The notes under the pieces were generated by a model that worked only from the letters and a program-made list of their open reading frames with translations, was not told where the DNA came from and searched no databases. 64,000 nt of DNA. Source: Ascochyta rabiei (taxonomy: Eukaryota; Ascomycota; Dothideomycetes; Pleosporales; Didymellaceae). The stretch lies in contig NC_082406.1 of NCBI RefSeq assembly GCF_004011695.2, positions 1,364,001 to 1,428,000 on the forward strand, written 5' to 3'. A program made the translations under genes and the position numbers. Shown here in pieces: positions 1-11,724 of the stretch (position 1 is the stretch's first letter; each line of letters starts with the position of its first letter).

Positions 1-1038
1 TGCCGTCAGGGCCAGTTTGGCTGAAGATGGGAGCACCGAGGGGAAACAGGATGTAGCCATAGGAAAGTGCATCCAGGATGTTCAGGAGGAGTCCGAGGAA
101 AACGGCCGTCAATGTCTGTGCACTGTTCAGGGCAGCTGACACGAGGGCGTCCTTGGTGTAGGTCTTGGGATTGGTCAAGGAGCGGCTGAATCCAAGGAGA
201 TGCTCTCGGCTTGTGGCCAAAGTGTCCTTGACACGCAGAGGAAGGCTTTTGTTGGGCGAACGGCCTCTGCTCTTGCTCTTGCTCTTGCTCTCGGTGCTCT
301 TTTGTTTTGGCTGCGAGTCGACGCGCGGGAGTCTTGCGGCAGGTAGCAGCGGTGTTCGCTCCGTGTCCTGCACGACAACATCAGGCAGCGCTGAGGCGGT
401 AGATGCCTTGCGGCCCATGTCCTGCCATGGATGCAGTATGGGGCTGAAGAAGCTGTGATCTGCGCTCTGTGGACCTCCAATGACGGTTACGGGCGTCTCC
501 AGCTCGCTGTCTTCCTCGATCGTGTCCTCCCTTGTCGAGTCGATGGATCCTCTGCCATGCTGATGCTCAGATAGCGGGCGGGATCCAGGGGAGTCCGGCT
601 CTGTGAAGCTGTGGCTGTGGCTGTGGCTGTGGCTGTGGCTGTGCGGTCGGTCCTGGTATTCTTCCGAGTCCAGGGCGTACGAGGCCAGTTGGGAGCTTCT
701 CTCGCGCACACCCTGTGACGAGTATTGCGGCGTGTCTGGAGAGCAGTCAGCTACTGTGCGTCCGTGTTGGTCGGTTGCCGTGCCATACCGGTGAAGCCGT
801 GCGAGGTCTGATGCGCAAACGAGCGAACGGGGTTGCGCGAGAAGGACTGGGAGAGCGCGGTGGAGGCGTTGGACTGCGCTCGTATGCGCCGGGCCCGGGC
901 ATGTGTCTGCGACTCGACGTCCGTGTTGTGCTGGTCATGGACAAACTCGCCGTCGTCCACGTTGTCGCCGGTGAAGGGAAGCTGCTGCTCGGCCGACTGG
1001 GTGCTCCAGTCGCGATGCGGGAAGAGCCGTGCGGGCAT
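1..1038 (-). CDS. SulP-family sulfate/anion transporter-like protein, N-terminal part (runs off the left edge)
   Basis: Minus-strand gene whose 3' part lies outside the window. Proposed exons are 789-1038 and 1-735, joined across a 53-nt intron (736-788; donor GTATGG, branch GCTGAC, acceptor CAG) that restores one frame. The first ~240 residues are disordered, with an SHSHSH run encoded by a GTGGCT-type hexamer repeat near 607-641 and an SKSKSK stretch near 270-300. They are followed by LLLNILDALSYGYILFPLG, the first conserved membrane segment of the fungal SulP-like family that includes yeast Ygr125w/Vsb1 (SulP, STAS and cyclic-nucleotide-binding-like domains). Known family members are vacuolar or endomembrane transporters; the substrate here is not determined. 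The start at 1038 (MPARLF) is the first ATG after an in-frame stop at 1069-1071, and a further 5' exon cannot be excluded. The family call is fairly sure, the start is not. Confidence 0.72.
736..788 (-). other. Intron in the SulP-like gene
   Basis: Donor GTATGG at 788, branch-like GCTGAC and acceptor CAG at 736-738. Removing it bypasses TAG stops in one frame and joins the serine/histidine-rich N-terminus to the conserved transporter frame. Confidence 0.65.
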
Positions 1039-1167
1039 GGCGGCAGAGACAAGAGTACGGTAGGGAGACTACGGCGCTGTAAAAGGCATGCCACGGCCAG
1101 TGAGACAGCTCAATGGCCAGCGAGCTGGGGTTGGGGAGTCGCTGATCCAAGGACACGCAAGTGCTGG

Positions 1168-1260
1168 TTCCGGATGCGGATGCAGATGCGGATGCAGATG
1201 CGGATGCGGACGCGGACGCAGACGCAGACGCAGAGGGCGGTCGACCGTGGTTCAGGGCAG

Positions 1261-1303
<43 letters not shown>

Positions 1304-1318
1304 AGCAACAGCAACAGC
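1168..1318. repeat. Two adjacent hexamer microsatellites
   Basis: The first tract (about 1168-1235) is an imperfect GCGGAT/GCAGAT/GCAGAC hexamer array. The second (about 1258-1318) is a CGGCAA array grading into CAGCAA. Both lie just upstream of the proposed start of the SulP-like gene. Confidence 0.85.
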
Positions 1319-2996
1319 ACAGCAACGGTCACGGTCTCGGGGGGGAGCAGAGGGGCGGAACCTCAGGGACAGACATGCTATCGAGCATGGCTCGGTACCA
1401 TTTAGATAGCGCCGGGCAAGGAGCGTGCTAGGGCTGAGCGCAAGTGCACAGGACCCAGGTCAGGTTGTTGAAGGAAGATTTTGCCCTCCGCCCATGCTGC
1501 CGGCTGAACCTATAATCCATGCAGCCTGGATTCCCTGGAACATGCCACCCACGTCATGGCACTACCGCGGCCCCATCGTGCCGCTGCCACCACCCATTGT
1601 CTAATTAGGTAGCATCAACGTGAAGACAGCACGCATCCCCACACAGGACACCTCCCCTTCTGCCTCTGAGAGCATCTTCGCCCGTCGCCATGATGGCGTG
1701 ACATGGCTTCATCCTCAATCGCCGCGCGGCTCCACCAACCTTGGCTCGCTTCTGGCTCAACCGCACAAACGCCCTGCGTGAACGAGCCCCACCCACCGCA
1801 GCTGGCTGGCCCCTCGACGCGTTCGTGCGGAGACAGCCGTGCATCCTGGTCCTCCGATGCTCGCAGTGCCTACGGCTGTCGAGTGAGGTAAGCCGTCAAG
1901 GGGGGCGGACGACGTGGTCGGAATGTAAATGGCCCACTGCAACCAACTTCAGTGTGCAGCTGTCAGCACACTGACCCTGCTCGGACAGCTGTGTGCTCGA
2001 CTCAGCCTGTGGAGCACCGCAAGCGCTTCTCCCCGACACCGCAGATGATGCTCGCTTGGGCGCAAAGCTCGAGAATGCGGTACAAGCGCGAATTCGCAAG
2101 AACTTCAGAAGGCTCATCGGTCGACGAATAGCCATACATCCCGGTACTGTGCCAATGCACTCCCGCAGGAACGGCTAGGATATGCACCATGGCCACAACG
2201 AGCGTACCCGCTGAACATATCTGCTCCATCTATGCTCTATTTCTTCCTCAACGCTGACCTACTTCCGTCAGCTCAACTGGACCATGATGCAGTGAGCGGC
2301 CCATGTATCCGCAGTTACAGTAAACCAGCAGGCCCAGCCACAGGCGGAGGCGCTGCGACGGTTGGAACTGACTTACCTCTTCGAATCTTGGTGAGTGGTG
2401 CTGCGAGTGCGAGATACGCGACATGTCTTGTTCAAACGGCGAACGCGGAAGGCGGGAGGAAGGGGCGGGAACAGACATCCCATGGTGCCATGGCGCTGGG
2501 GCGTCGCAGTGCGATCGAGCTCGTTGGCTTGTCCGTCAGTGGCTGGAGAGGGGAGAGGACGCAGAGGCGACTGGCTGGGCAGCGAAGCACCATCCAAGCA
2601 AAAGAAGCGTAAAGCGAAAGGGAATGTAACTACCTCTCCATCCCAGATCCGTGTACCACTCAACCGCGATTCTTCGTCCCAGCGTACCATGACGCCAACC
2701 GCGTCTCGATCAGCCGTCTTCTGCCCCTTCCACCTTGTCCCGAACGAACCAGTCACCTACACACCAGCCTTGGAACCCGTAGTCTGCTCGCAAAGAAAAA
2801 CACACGGCAGACACGGCAGACTCGGACACTCCGCTCTCTTCTCTCCAACAGTGTTCCAGCCCAAGAGCTCCCGCGCGTTTGTTGATGTGGTAGTTATCCC
2901 TCATCCTCTGGCTGTGGTAGATGGAATCGTTGGCATGCAGAAGTGAGAGGTGGTAGTAGGTGTTGAGTGTTGAGTGTTGAGTGGAGTGTTGAGATC

Positions 2997-3066
2997 GTCG
3001 AGCGTCGAGCGTCGAGCGTCGAGCGTCGAGCGTCGAGTGTCGAGTGTCGAGTGTCGAGTGTCGAGT
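2997..3066. repeat. 7-bp tandem repeat GTCGAGC/GTCGAGT, 10 copies
   Basis: Ten uninterrupted 7-bp units. The first copies end in C and the later ones in T, so the array consists of two homogeneous blocks. A looser GTTGAGT array precedes it at about 2960-2993. Confidence 0.9.
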
Positions 3067-3277
3067 ACTAGATCAGAGTGTACAAGGAAACAATCCCACA
3101 AACGACACCAGAGCTCTAGACGCGTCGGCACAGGGGGGTAAACGAGGAGGGAAGTCTGCGGGTCTACAGATCTGCAGGACGAGGCAACGCAACTCTAGCT
3201 GCGACGCCAGCACGGCGGTGAAAGCTCGCTGATGCGATTCTGATCCCCCCCACTCGTCCACTCATCCATCTATTCGT

Positions 3278-3398
3278 CCATCCGTCCATGTATCATCCAT
3301 GTATCATCCATGTATCATCTATGATCATCCATGATCATCCATATATCATCCATATATCATCCATATACCATCCATACATCATCCATATACCATCCAGC
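3278..3398. repeat. Degenerate 11-bp tandem repeat (ATGTATCATCC type)
   Basis: Roughly ten imperfect copies of an 11-bp unit with the core ATCATCCAT. Variants drift from ATGTATCATCC to ATATATCATCC along the array. Confidence 0.85.
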
Positions 3399-3717
3399 AG
3401 ATGCTTTCCGCTGTCAAAACCACGGCAGTCCACGTAGAACAAAGTCAATGGCATTACCTGCCCCATCCCAGCTGATGCGGTGCCATGCCGTGCGGTGCTG
3501 TGCTGTGCGGCGCATTGCATTGTGGTGCGCTGGCACGCGATACCGAAACGGGGAACCAGCAGTTGGGTGGGGGGAGGGGGGATATCCAATCGGCGGTTTC
3601 TGTCCATGAACGCGTGAATCGAATGTGACAACGCAGCACGGCGTAGTGCAGTGGAGTGCAGCACATGTGGGGGAGTTGACTTTGCGGGACGGAGTATATA
3701 GGGTGGGGAGATGCTTG

Positions 3718-3785
3718 TTTTGCTTGCTTGCTTGCTTGCTTGCTTGCCTGCTTGTTTGCTTGTTTGCTTGCTTGTTTGTTTGCAT
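3718..3785. repeat. TTGC tetranucleotide tract
   Basis: Tandem TTGC units with TTGT and CTGC variants, followed at about 3880-3990 by shorter GTTGGAGT and GTCTGCG arrays. Confidence 0.85.
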
Positions 3786-5996
3786 TGCACGTTTTGACGA
3801 TCCCTGTTTTGACGGGTTGGTGGACACTTCGATGCAGATACAGGGGCAGTGCTCGCGAGGAGGAGATGTGCAGGGGTGGAGTGGTAGTGTTGGAGTGTTG
3901 GAGTGTTGGAGTGTTGGGGGGAAGAGAGAAGGACAGAAAGAAAGAGAGAAAGAGAGGGGAGGACGGTCTGCGGTCTGCGGTCTGCGGTCTACGGTCTACT
4001 CTGGGGGATGGAATGAAACGACAAGACAAGAGAAGAAAAAGGAAGAAGAGCATAAAGGACGAATAGCATCCCCCCGTTCTGCCAAACCCAGCACCTTCAC
4101 TTCACAGCACCATCCCAAGCAGCCGCCTCACGCAGGGCGACACGAGGTTGCCCAGCGACTGCCTCCCCAGACGTATGCACCTATGTGCACACCGATGAAG
4201 AAAACGGCGCGAGAACAAGTCAGAAGAAAGAAAGAGTGCCGCCGCAGCCTTGGCCAGATCAGGAATCCTCACCTCGTGGAGGGTTATCGAGCTCGGAAGC
4301 CGCCTACACGCGAAGACCGGCTCTCGAGGCCGATATGGCAGAATATGCGTGTGGTGGCTTGAGGAGCTCGAATGGTGGAGTAGTAGGCGTGGTAAGAGTG
4401 AGATGATACGAGCTGATCCGAGCTGAGCTGAGATGTGAAGCCTCCTGACCCTACCTCAACCGACTGCAGCACGCACTTTCTGCGCGAGAACAAGATTTAT
4501 CGACACGCGTCCGCGATCGGTGGCAGACAGGGTGGTGGTGGTGCTGAGAAGAATGATTGAAAGCAAGAAGAACGGACGAATGTGCTTACGGAGGCGGCGT
4601 CAGAAGCCACGCGCCTTCGATACGCGGCTGGGCTGCTAACCTTGGCGTCGCCACACAGAGCTCCCATTTGCACAAAAGAAGCTCGTGGACGACGAGATGA
4701 ATGTTGAGAACGCGGCAGGACCAAGGTGTAGACCTTGAAGATTCCACCGCTTGGTTTGCATTGCAGACTGGACTGCGAGAGGGCACTGCCTGCTCCCGAC
4801 CCTTCACGGGCGTCATGAACATTACTTCTCACATGGACCGGCAGTGTGCACCAGGGCCAATAAGCACCATCTCCCCAAGACTGTGGGTAGGGGAAGAGCA
4901 AAGGCGATTATGTCATGACTTGCACCTGGCCTACTGGACGCAGAGAAGAAGAGCGTCGCCAGCCAGCGAGGGTGCGTCATACGGGCTGTGGCGCGCGGTG
5001 TGCACAGGCGCCCATCCACTCGGGGAGAGGGAGTGCGGGGGGCAAAACGTCAAGCGGGATCCCTGCGCTTCACAACACCACCTCAGAGAGCGGCCGATGA
5101 TCATGGGGCCCATCCGCTGCGCTCCGAAGGCGCTCCAGCCCCGATGCGCAAGAAGCTTAGCCGAGGACGAGCTTGTGCAAGCTCCTCGACGCTTCTGTCT
5201 TTTATTCTTCTGCTTCACCGCGTTTTGCGACCGTCCTTGGACGACGGACGTCGAGGATGCAGACTAAAGAGTCTCATGTCATGCAAGTTATATGCAGCGA
5301 TAGTGCAGACCCCGCTCTAACGCAGAACCGTTAGCCGTCGTCCAGCCTAGAACGGCTGTCGGGACCTCTGCTTGCGATCGGCGGTTGGCTTGCGCTTGGT
5401 GAGGGCTGCACTTTCACCAGCCCACCCGACCACGGTTGCCTCACGACCACGCTCGCGACATCAGGGCAAATGGACGGGGCTGGAGTAGAGGTAAGACAGC
5501 TGGCGAATGTGAGGGACAGGGCCTGTCTACTGTGCTGATCAGCGGGTACACCAGAGGCACCCCGGGCGGAGGTATTGCATTCTTGGTCAAGGCGATCCAT
5601 GACTCGCGACGCTGGTGGTCTTCTGCAAGGATGTGGAGAGGTCCGTTATCAAGAGAGAGGATCGAAGGTGCGGTGAAGGTGCCGAAAACTGCGCTAGATA
5701 TCGAGTTGATTCTCCATGTCAAACGACGTCAAACGGTGTGCCACATCGTCAAGATTCGCATGTGAGCAGGCCGCACACCGATCAATCAGACAACGAGAAT
5801 GGACTCTGTGAAAAAGGTGCGTGACGATAAGACGTGATTAGGTGAACAGCCTGTTTCAAGACCCTGGTAGCGGAAGGGTATGTTTCGAAGGATAGGTAAG
5901 GCTGGTCTGTATAGTCCACTGCTCGTTTTGCGCGTGTCACGTCGGCCCACTCCACCATGCCTATTCTAGCCACACATGGCAACCGCATTGCTCTGC

Positions 5997-7701
5997 TTAG
6001 TCGTTCATCCAAGCAGCGACGCGGTTTCCTGCAAAGCGCGCTCCAAACCGTAGACCTGTGGAGCCCATGGGGAAGTAGGAGACGGTGAACCAGAGCAAGG
6101 AAACCAGTTGCGCAATGACGGCAACAAAGGTGAGAACCGTGCTGTGGAGCTAATCACGCGGGCGTGGTTAGCGAAGAACACACAAGCTAAGAGCGAGGTG
6201 GGTGCGTTGGGGTAGATGGACAGGGGTTGCGCAAGCGTAGTGCGTCCAAGGGTTGGAGGTGGGAGGTGGGAGGTGGGCGGATGGCGACACTTACACCAAG
6301 AGAGAAATAGAGCGTAAGTGCAATGCTCCCGAAATAAGCGGCAGTGAAGGGAAGTCGCGGACCAGAGATAAGATGCTGCACTGGAGCGTCGTCAGCAGCT
6401 GGAATACGGGTGCGGGTGTGCAGCCAAAACCGCGACAAGGCTTGCTTACCGTACTGGATGGGGCCCATCATGACACTCCAGGCCGCCAAAAACAGAACAC
6501 TGCCCATGGTCCACCTGGAGATGGTTAGTGCTCAGGCTCTACCAACAGGTCCTCTTGACGAAGCCGGGTGGGGAAAGGATCCGTCTGCAGGCTGCAACGC
6601 GCCGAACCTTAGACCCGCATGATCGCTGCAGAGGGTTCAGCGCCGATCGCCGGTGGCTAGGCGAGGCATGTCAAGTGGCAGATGGCGTCGGTTGTGCAGG
6701 CGGAAGTTGCACTGTCCGTGGGTGGGAGCGTTGCCAACCCATGTCGTGGGAATGCATGCGTTCGCATAGCCGTACCGAAGGACGGAAAGGGTATGTGCCA
6801 CTGCCCATCTGCCCGATACGACTTGGTAGTCAAGTAGAAGGCAAATGAGGGGACGCTGCAACCAGCTGCAAGGGAGACGGAAAAGGGCGCAGATGACTTA
6901 CAGTATGGCAAACTTGCGAGGTTTGACGATAAAGATGGGCGTGAACATGAGCCCGATGCAGGTAGCAAACATGGCCAAGGCTGCCAGTAGCAGTCCACCG
7001 AAAACGAGTAAACGGTCCCAACGACTCACTGCAGCTGTTTGTCAGCAAAGTCTGTCGAGACATGGGCGAGCCTCAAGGTGCATGCACCGACGTGATACGC
7101 AGGAACTCCCTTCCGTCACACGCAGCGAGTGGCCGTGGGCAGTGAGCAGGACCTGTTGACAGCCTGAGATTCAGGGCCATGGGACTTTGCTCAAGGCGAC
7201 ATGCGCTTCTCCACATTGCCATGGGCTCGGACTTGGATGACTCCCCTCTGAGGCTAGCCAGGCGGAGTGGAGCCAGTCTCACCTATGGGTCTGCTGAGGC
7301 CATCACCAGGACCCCCACGGCTCGCTGTGGCATTTTCAGGACACAAGAGGACCAGGGCGACCGCGCTCTGCAAGGACCCAACGCACTAGAGAATGAAGTG
7401 TCTCGGAAGAGCAGGAGGGAGGCCACAGACGGCGTAGAGAGCGATGGACGGTGCACGGCCAGGGTAGGGGATTTGTGTACTTACGCGCAAAGAAGCCCTC
7501 CTCCTCTTCTCTTCTGGTGGGCGCGGGGAGCGGGGCACCAGGGTTTGATTCTGAAATGGGAAGCCTAACGTAGCCACCTGCACCGAACAGGTTGGAGACT
7601 CTGTCCGCGATGGAGGGAGGCGCCGTGTTGACAGGCGCATCGGGCTCTCTCCTGGTCCAGCCTAGGGAGTTCATTGACTCGCGAAACGAGGCAGAGGCCA
7701 T
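5997..7701 (-). CDS. SFT2: Sft2-like vesicle transport protein (Golgi/endosome, four membrane segments)
   Basis: Exons on the minus strand: 7485-7701, 6902-7028, 6450-6514, 6295-6380 and 5997-6149, giving 648 nt and 215 residues closed by TAA. The protein begins MASASFRESMNSLGW, has a soluble N-terminus ending in RREEEEGFFA, then LSRWDRLLVFGG and four hydrophobic segments. Hallmarks are VKPRKFAILWTMGSVLF, the MMGPIQY loop, RLPFTAAYFGSIALTLYF and a C-terminal YFPMGSTGLRFGARF. These are the conserved blocks of Sft2/SFT2D proteins, which act in retrograde endosome-to-Golgi fusion with syntaxin Sed5/Tlg1. The start at 7701 matches family N-termini; an in-frame ATG at 7857 would add an unsupported extension. 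Introns 1 and 2 are 456 and 387 nt, far longer than the ~50-100 nt usual elsewhere in the window; introns 3 and 4 are 69 and 145 nt. Confidence 0.93.
7029..7484 (-). other. Long intron 1 of SFT2 (456 nt)
   Basis: Donor GTAAGT at 7484 and acceptor CAG at 7029-7031. Family alignment requires FFA to be followed directly by LSRWDR, so no coding exon is expected inside. Intron 2 (6515-6901, 387 nt) is similar. Nothing recognisable is encoded in either. Confidence 0.8.
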
Positions 7702-8001
7702 GTTGGTGCTTGGGTCGCAAACAAGGCCACGAGATACAATAGCGCCCTGTCCAAGAGCGGAAGCCTGTTTTGGGTAGTTGAGATGGAGAGGTAGCGGCGG
7801 CTCGTGCAAAGTGGTGTGCCAGAAGAAGCTTTTGCGCGAAGCCGCAGCTGGCGACACACGGATGTGCGGGAGCTTGATACTGGCTAGGTGGCAGGCGCAG
7901 AAGGTGGGCGCTAGCGATGCGTCGACTCAGCTGTCAGCCTGGTCGCGGTGCCGGGGTGTGGGGTTTGGTGATTGTGGGGGTGCACGGATGGCAGCTAGCA
8001 C

Positions 8002-8070
8002 GACGGGCGATGACGGGCGATGACGGGCGATGACGGGCGATGACGGGCGATGACGGGCGATGACGGGCGA
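8002..8070. repeat. 10-bp tandem repeat TGACGGGCGA, 7 copies
   Basis: Seven head-to-tail copies; only the first differs (C instead of T at position 1). Confidence 0.92.
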
Positions 8071-8076
8071 GCTAGA

Positions 8077-8253
8077 AGTGGTCGAAGTGGTTGAAGTGGT
8101 CGAGGTGGTCCAAGCGGTTGAAGTGGTCGAGGTGGTCCAAGCGGTCCAAGTGGTCGAGGTGGTCCAAGCGGTCCAAGTGGTCGAGGTGGTCCAAGCGGTC
8201 CAAGTGGTCGAGGTGGTCCAAGTGGAAGTGGTCCAAGTGGTCCAAGTGGTCGA
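8077..8253. repeat. Higher-order minisatellite of 9-bp units (27-bp period)
   Basis: Units of the type GTGGTCGAG, GTGGTCCAA and GCGGTCCAA alternate. In the middle they form a 27-bp higher-order unit repeated about three to four times. Confidence 0.85.
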
Positions 8254-10148
8254 GGGCAGAACGGTGCTCGGCCGGGACGGAGGATTTCGTGCAGATGATC
8301 GACTGCGGTGTAGAGCAGGTAGGGGAGGGGCAAAGGGCAGACGTCGGGCGGGCGGCGAGCGAGGCTTGTGACAGGCACTGGGGTGGTGGGTGGTGGGTGG
8401 TGGGTGGTGGTGTGTCTGCTAGCGACTGTGTATGGCGTCGACGCGGCGGGCAGGGCAGCTATGGCGAGGGAAAACACGAGGCACCGGGCAAAGCAAGGCC
8501 GTGGGGTGGGTGATTGGGTGGGAGACGATGGCAGGGCGACGCGTTGTCCAGAGCGCGATTGCACAGGCGGCAATGGAACAGTCACTACGATGGAGAGGCC
8601 TGGCTGCTGGCTGCTGGCTGCTCGCTGCTGGCTGGGGGGGAAGGGGGTGTGTGTGAGGGAGGTGTCGATGTTGGGAGGCGACTAGCGCAGCAGAGCAGCG
8701 AGCAGCGAGCAGCCGGCAGCCAGCATGGAAGCTCGAGCTTTGATTCCAGCGGACCCCGGACGTCTCAGGCTCTTAGCGCGCGATCGTCTCCCGCAGCAGC
8801 AGCAGCGAGGCGCATCGCCCACCGAACGTCTGCGAGCACCACACACGGACGCCCGTGTGCATGTTGCTTGCTGGCCTGCTGGTGGGCCTGCTGGTTGGCC
8901 TGCTTCTCCGCTGCTTTTGCTCGACAGCCGTTGTTGCCGTACACGAGGCACGGCTGTGTGCAGGCTTGTGGACGGATGCTCGCTGGTGAGTCATGTCGCG
9001 GCACGCTCTTCGTCCTGGAGGGTGGTGGTGGTGTCTGCTGGGCGGCGGGTGGGAACCATCTAAGACATGGGCTACATGAGCTTCACCCCCCACCCACTGC
9101 GCCCGCGGCTGATGGCTCGCAGGCCAAAAGCGCCCGACGACCAGGGGCAGCGGAGGCCTGCGTAGTCGTAATCGATCAATGCAGTGTGGGCAGACCGCCA
9201 GCAGCCAGAGCCGCACCCAGGACGGCAGGCGTTTGGGTATAAATGCAACACGACGCACACATACCACAGCACTCGGCTCCTCGTCTACCTGGTACATCGC
9301 CTGCTGTCCATCCATGCACCCATATACTACAGTGCTCGGCTTCTCGTCTACTTGGTGCACCGCCCACCGCCCACCGCCCACCGCCTACCGCCTACTGCCT
9401 CCCCTACGCCTCCTAGAGTAGCAACGCCGGACGACCACGGGCCGAACTTCCCTTTCACCGTGCACGGTACCTTCACCTGCCTCCGTCGATCCGTCAGCGC
9501 CAGCCAGTCAGTCAATCCATCAATCCATCCGTGCCAGTGTCCGTGCCGTGCCAGTGCCAGTGCCAGCCCGTCTCACCACAACGGCTGCCGCCCTCTCCGC
9601 CTGCACACAGCAGCATATCTGCTGCAGGCCCTCCTGTTGCTTTTGGCCTGGCTCGTTTCAAGCCCCAAACCCAGCTACCGCGCCCCGCCACTACTGCCAT
9701 CCGCGCCATCCCTCTGATTCGCCCGCACCCTTCGCCTTGGCAGTCCGCGCCTAGCGACACGACACGATCCTCGCCTCTGCGCTGACCGCCTTCTGCCTGC
9801 TTTGGGCTCTCCCACACCGTGGCCCGACCCCGTCGTCTCGCCTCCGCTGCTGCCCCAGCGCTCCAGTGCCCCAGCGCTCCAGCGCTTCCGTGCTCCATTA
9901 CTCTGTTGCTCCTTTGCTCCATTGCTCCATTGCTCCATTGCTCCCACTGTGTTCCCCTCCTGCACTGCACACTGCTGCACCCCCGCCGTGCGCCGCTGTT
10001 CTTTATCCACCAAACTCCGGCACCGGGGCCACAGCCCACCCTGGCACCTCTCCCCGCCATACACCGACCCTCTGCTCCCTATTCCACACCCAGCACCCTT
10101 CTCCACCCACGTTGCACAGAGCACTCCAGACCGCGCTCTCCTTCCGCA

Positions 10149-10167
10149 CCCCCCCCCCCCCCCCCCC
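10149..10167. repeat. Homopolymer run of 19 C
   Basis: Nineteen consecutive C on the plus strand. Its exact length is prone to sequencing error. Confidence 0.9.
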
Positions 10168-11431
10168 GGACGACGCCTCGCCCGCTTCCGCACCCATCTT
10201 CGCCCTGCCACCCCTCGTGGGCACGCAAACAGAGCAAACCTGTGCCACCAGAGCCGCACCTCCGAGCGCCTCCCTCGCCCAACTTTGCCGTGCCTTTGAA
10301 CGCACCACCCAGCCGCTGCGGGACTACCATCGCCGGCCCTCGACGTCAGTGCCTCTGCCTCCGTGCTTGTGCTTGCGCCTTCTCTCCAGACCAGGTGAGT
10401 CAACCCACCCTCTTTCCCTCACCACCACCACCACCACCACCACCACTCCACCCGCCACCACCACCACCTCCTACTCCTCCCCCTCCCCTCCTTCTCCTTC
10501 TCCCCCTCCACTATCGCAGCATCGATAGCTAGCCGCAGCCTGCCTCGCGCGGTGAGATTCTCCGAGAGCAACACCGCGGTAGTGTGCGACTGTGTTGACT
10601 GCTTTGGTCCTTTGTACCACGGTCCCCACAGTGCCAGGGTGCAGTGCCGCTGCCGTCCTCTGTTGCTCGCTACCTGGCTGTGCGCCACACTCATGCAATC
10701 AACCTTGGATCCGTTCAACATTTCATGGACCAGGCCTCTTGCGCTGACACATTCCTTCCCAGACCTTATCTGCGCGTCAAAGCCACGAGCGCCCTCCATA
10801 TCCTGCACCGAGAGCCTCCCAGAACCGGCCTCTCGCAACTCCACTCCTCCCTTCACATCTGTCAACACCCACCCCTTCGGGATTTCTGTCTCTGTTCAGA
10901 ACAGAGTGGAGCTAGGTAGTGTACGTGCACTGCTCTACTGCACGTAGTACGGTGTCCGGTGAGCACTGCCTCCCAGACGGCCCTCGTCTGCAGACTGAGA
11001 CGCGGCACTAACTTTCTGCCCGCAGGCGAGAACAAACCTGCCTCAAGAACACGAGGGGCTTGTTAGCGACTATCAAGCATCACAAGCGACTTGCCTAGCT
11101 TGCTCAGTGTCCTTGTGCGCAAGATAGCAATCGGTTGCCAAGGCCCTTCTTATAGGGTCACAGACCGTCTCGTGGTGCAATCATACTGCACCGCATTCCT
11201 TAGTCACTTGCCGGGTCGGAGACAGTTCGTTTCATCCACCAGTCCGGGAAACCAGCATCGGTCCCCTCGGCCTCACACCTACATTCCCCGGTCCACTGTA
11301 ACCTAGTGATGTCAAGTAAGTGAAGCCTCCTCCCGTCATGAGCACCCCCTTTAGTCTTCTTGCCTCTTTTATATGGCTCCACGCCGCCCCTGCTCGTCCT
11401 CTACAGAACTTCCCTTCTCGGCCTTCCCATC

Positions 11432-11687
11432 ATGTACTACGAGACCATACTGACTGTCCCTCAAGCGGACGCTCTCTTCACTCCTCCTTCATCCTACTCT
11501 CCACAGAAGACCCTCGCTAGGTTGGACCTTCGGTTGGATTCCCACTCTGACGACACACTAGACGCTGATATCTTCAACATGATCGGTACTGGATCGCCTC
11601 AGCCATACATCAAAGAGGAAGTCGACGACATGCAGTTCAACTCCGGCCGCTTTGGAGGCCACAACGGTTTCGACATGAACCAGCCAT

Positions 11688-11724
<37 letters not shown>

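Larger units (their letters stand above)
1039..5996. other. Long gene-poor interval with simple repeats
   Basis: About 5 kb in which I recognise no protein-coding gene. It starts with hexamer repeats in the upstream region of the SulP-like gene (GCGGAT/GCAGAT units near 1168-1235 and CGGCAA units near 1258-1318). Further in are a 7-bp repeat (2997-3066), an 11-bp repeat (3278-3398) and a TTGC tract (about 3718-3785). The open frames here are short, use mixed codons and often run through the repeats, so I take them as chance. Fast-evolving small genes or long untranslated leaders cannot be excluded. Confidence 0.6.
7702..11431. other. Gene-poor repeat-rich interval between SFT2 and the bHLH gene
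   Basis: About 3.7 kb upstream of two divergently oriented genes. It contains minisatellites at 8002-8070 and about 8077-8253, a CCACCGCC array near 9360-9400, a 19-nt C run at 10149-10167 and a CAC tract near 10421-10460. The long pyrimidine-rich stretch at about 9400-10550 looks like a leader or promoter of the bHLH gene. I see no supported coding region. Confidence 0.55.

Noticed and set aside
715..1431. 238-codon plus-strand frame with Gln-Arg and Met-Arg repeats
   Set aside because: It is antisense to the SulP-like exon and its protein consists of translated hexamer repeats.
2997..3066. Considered as a CRISPR-like or telomere-like array
   Set aside because: The 7-bp units are contiguous with no spacers, the motif is not a telomeric TTAGGG type, and the host is a eukaryote.
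7995..8585. 196-codon minus-strand frame with GPPRPLGPL repeats
   Set aside because: A direct translation of the 9/27-bp minisatellite; nothing supports expression.
9802..10532. Several 160-240-codon Pro/Ser-rich frames on both strands
   Set aside because: They arise from a long pyrimidine-rich tract that is open in several frames at once.
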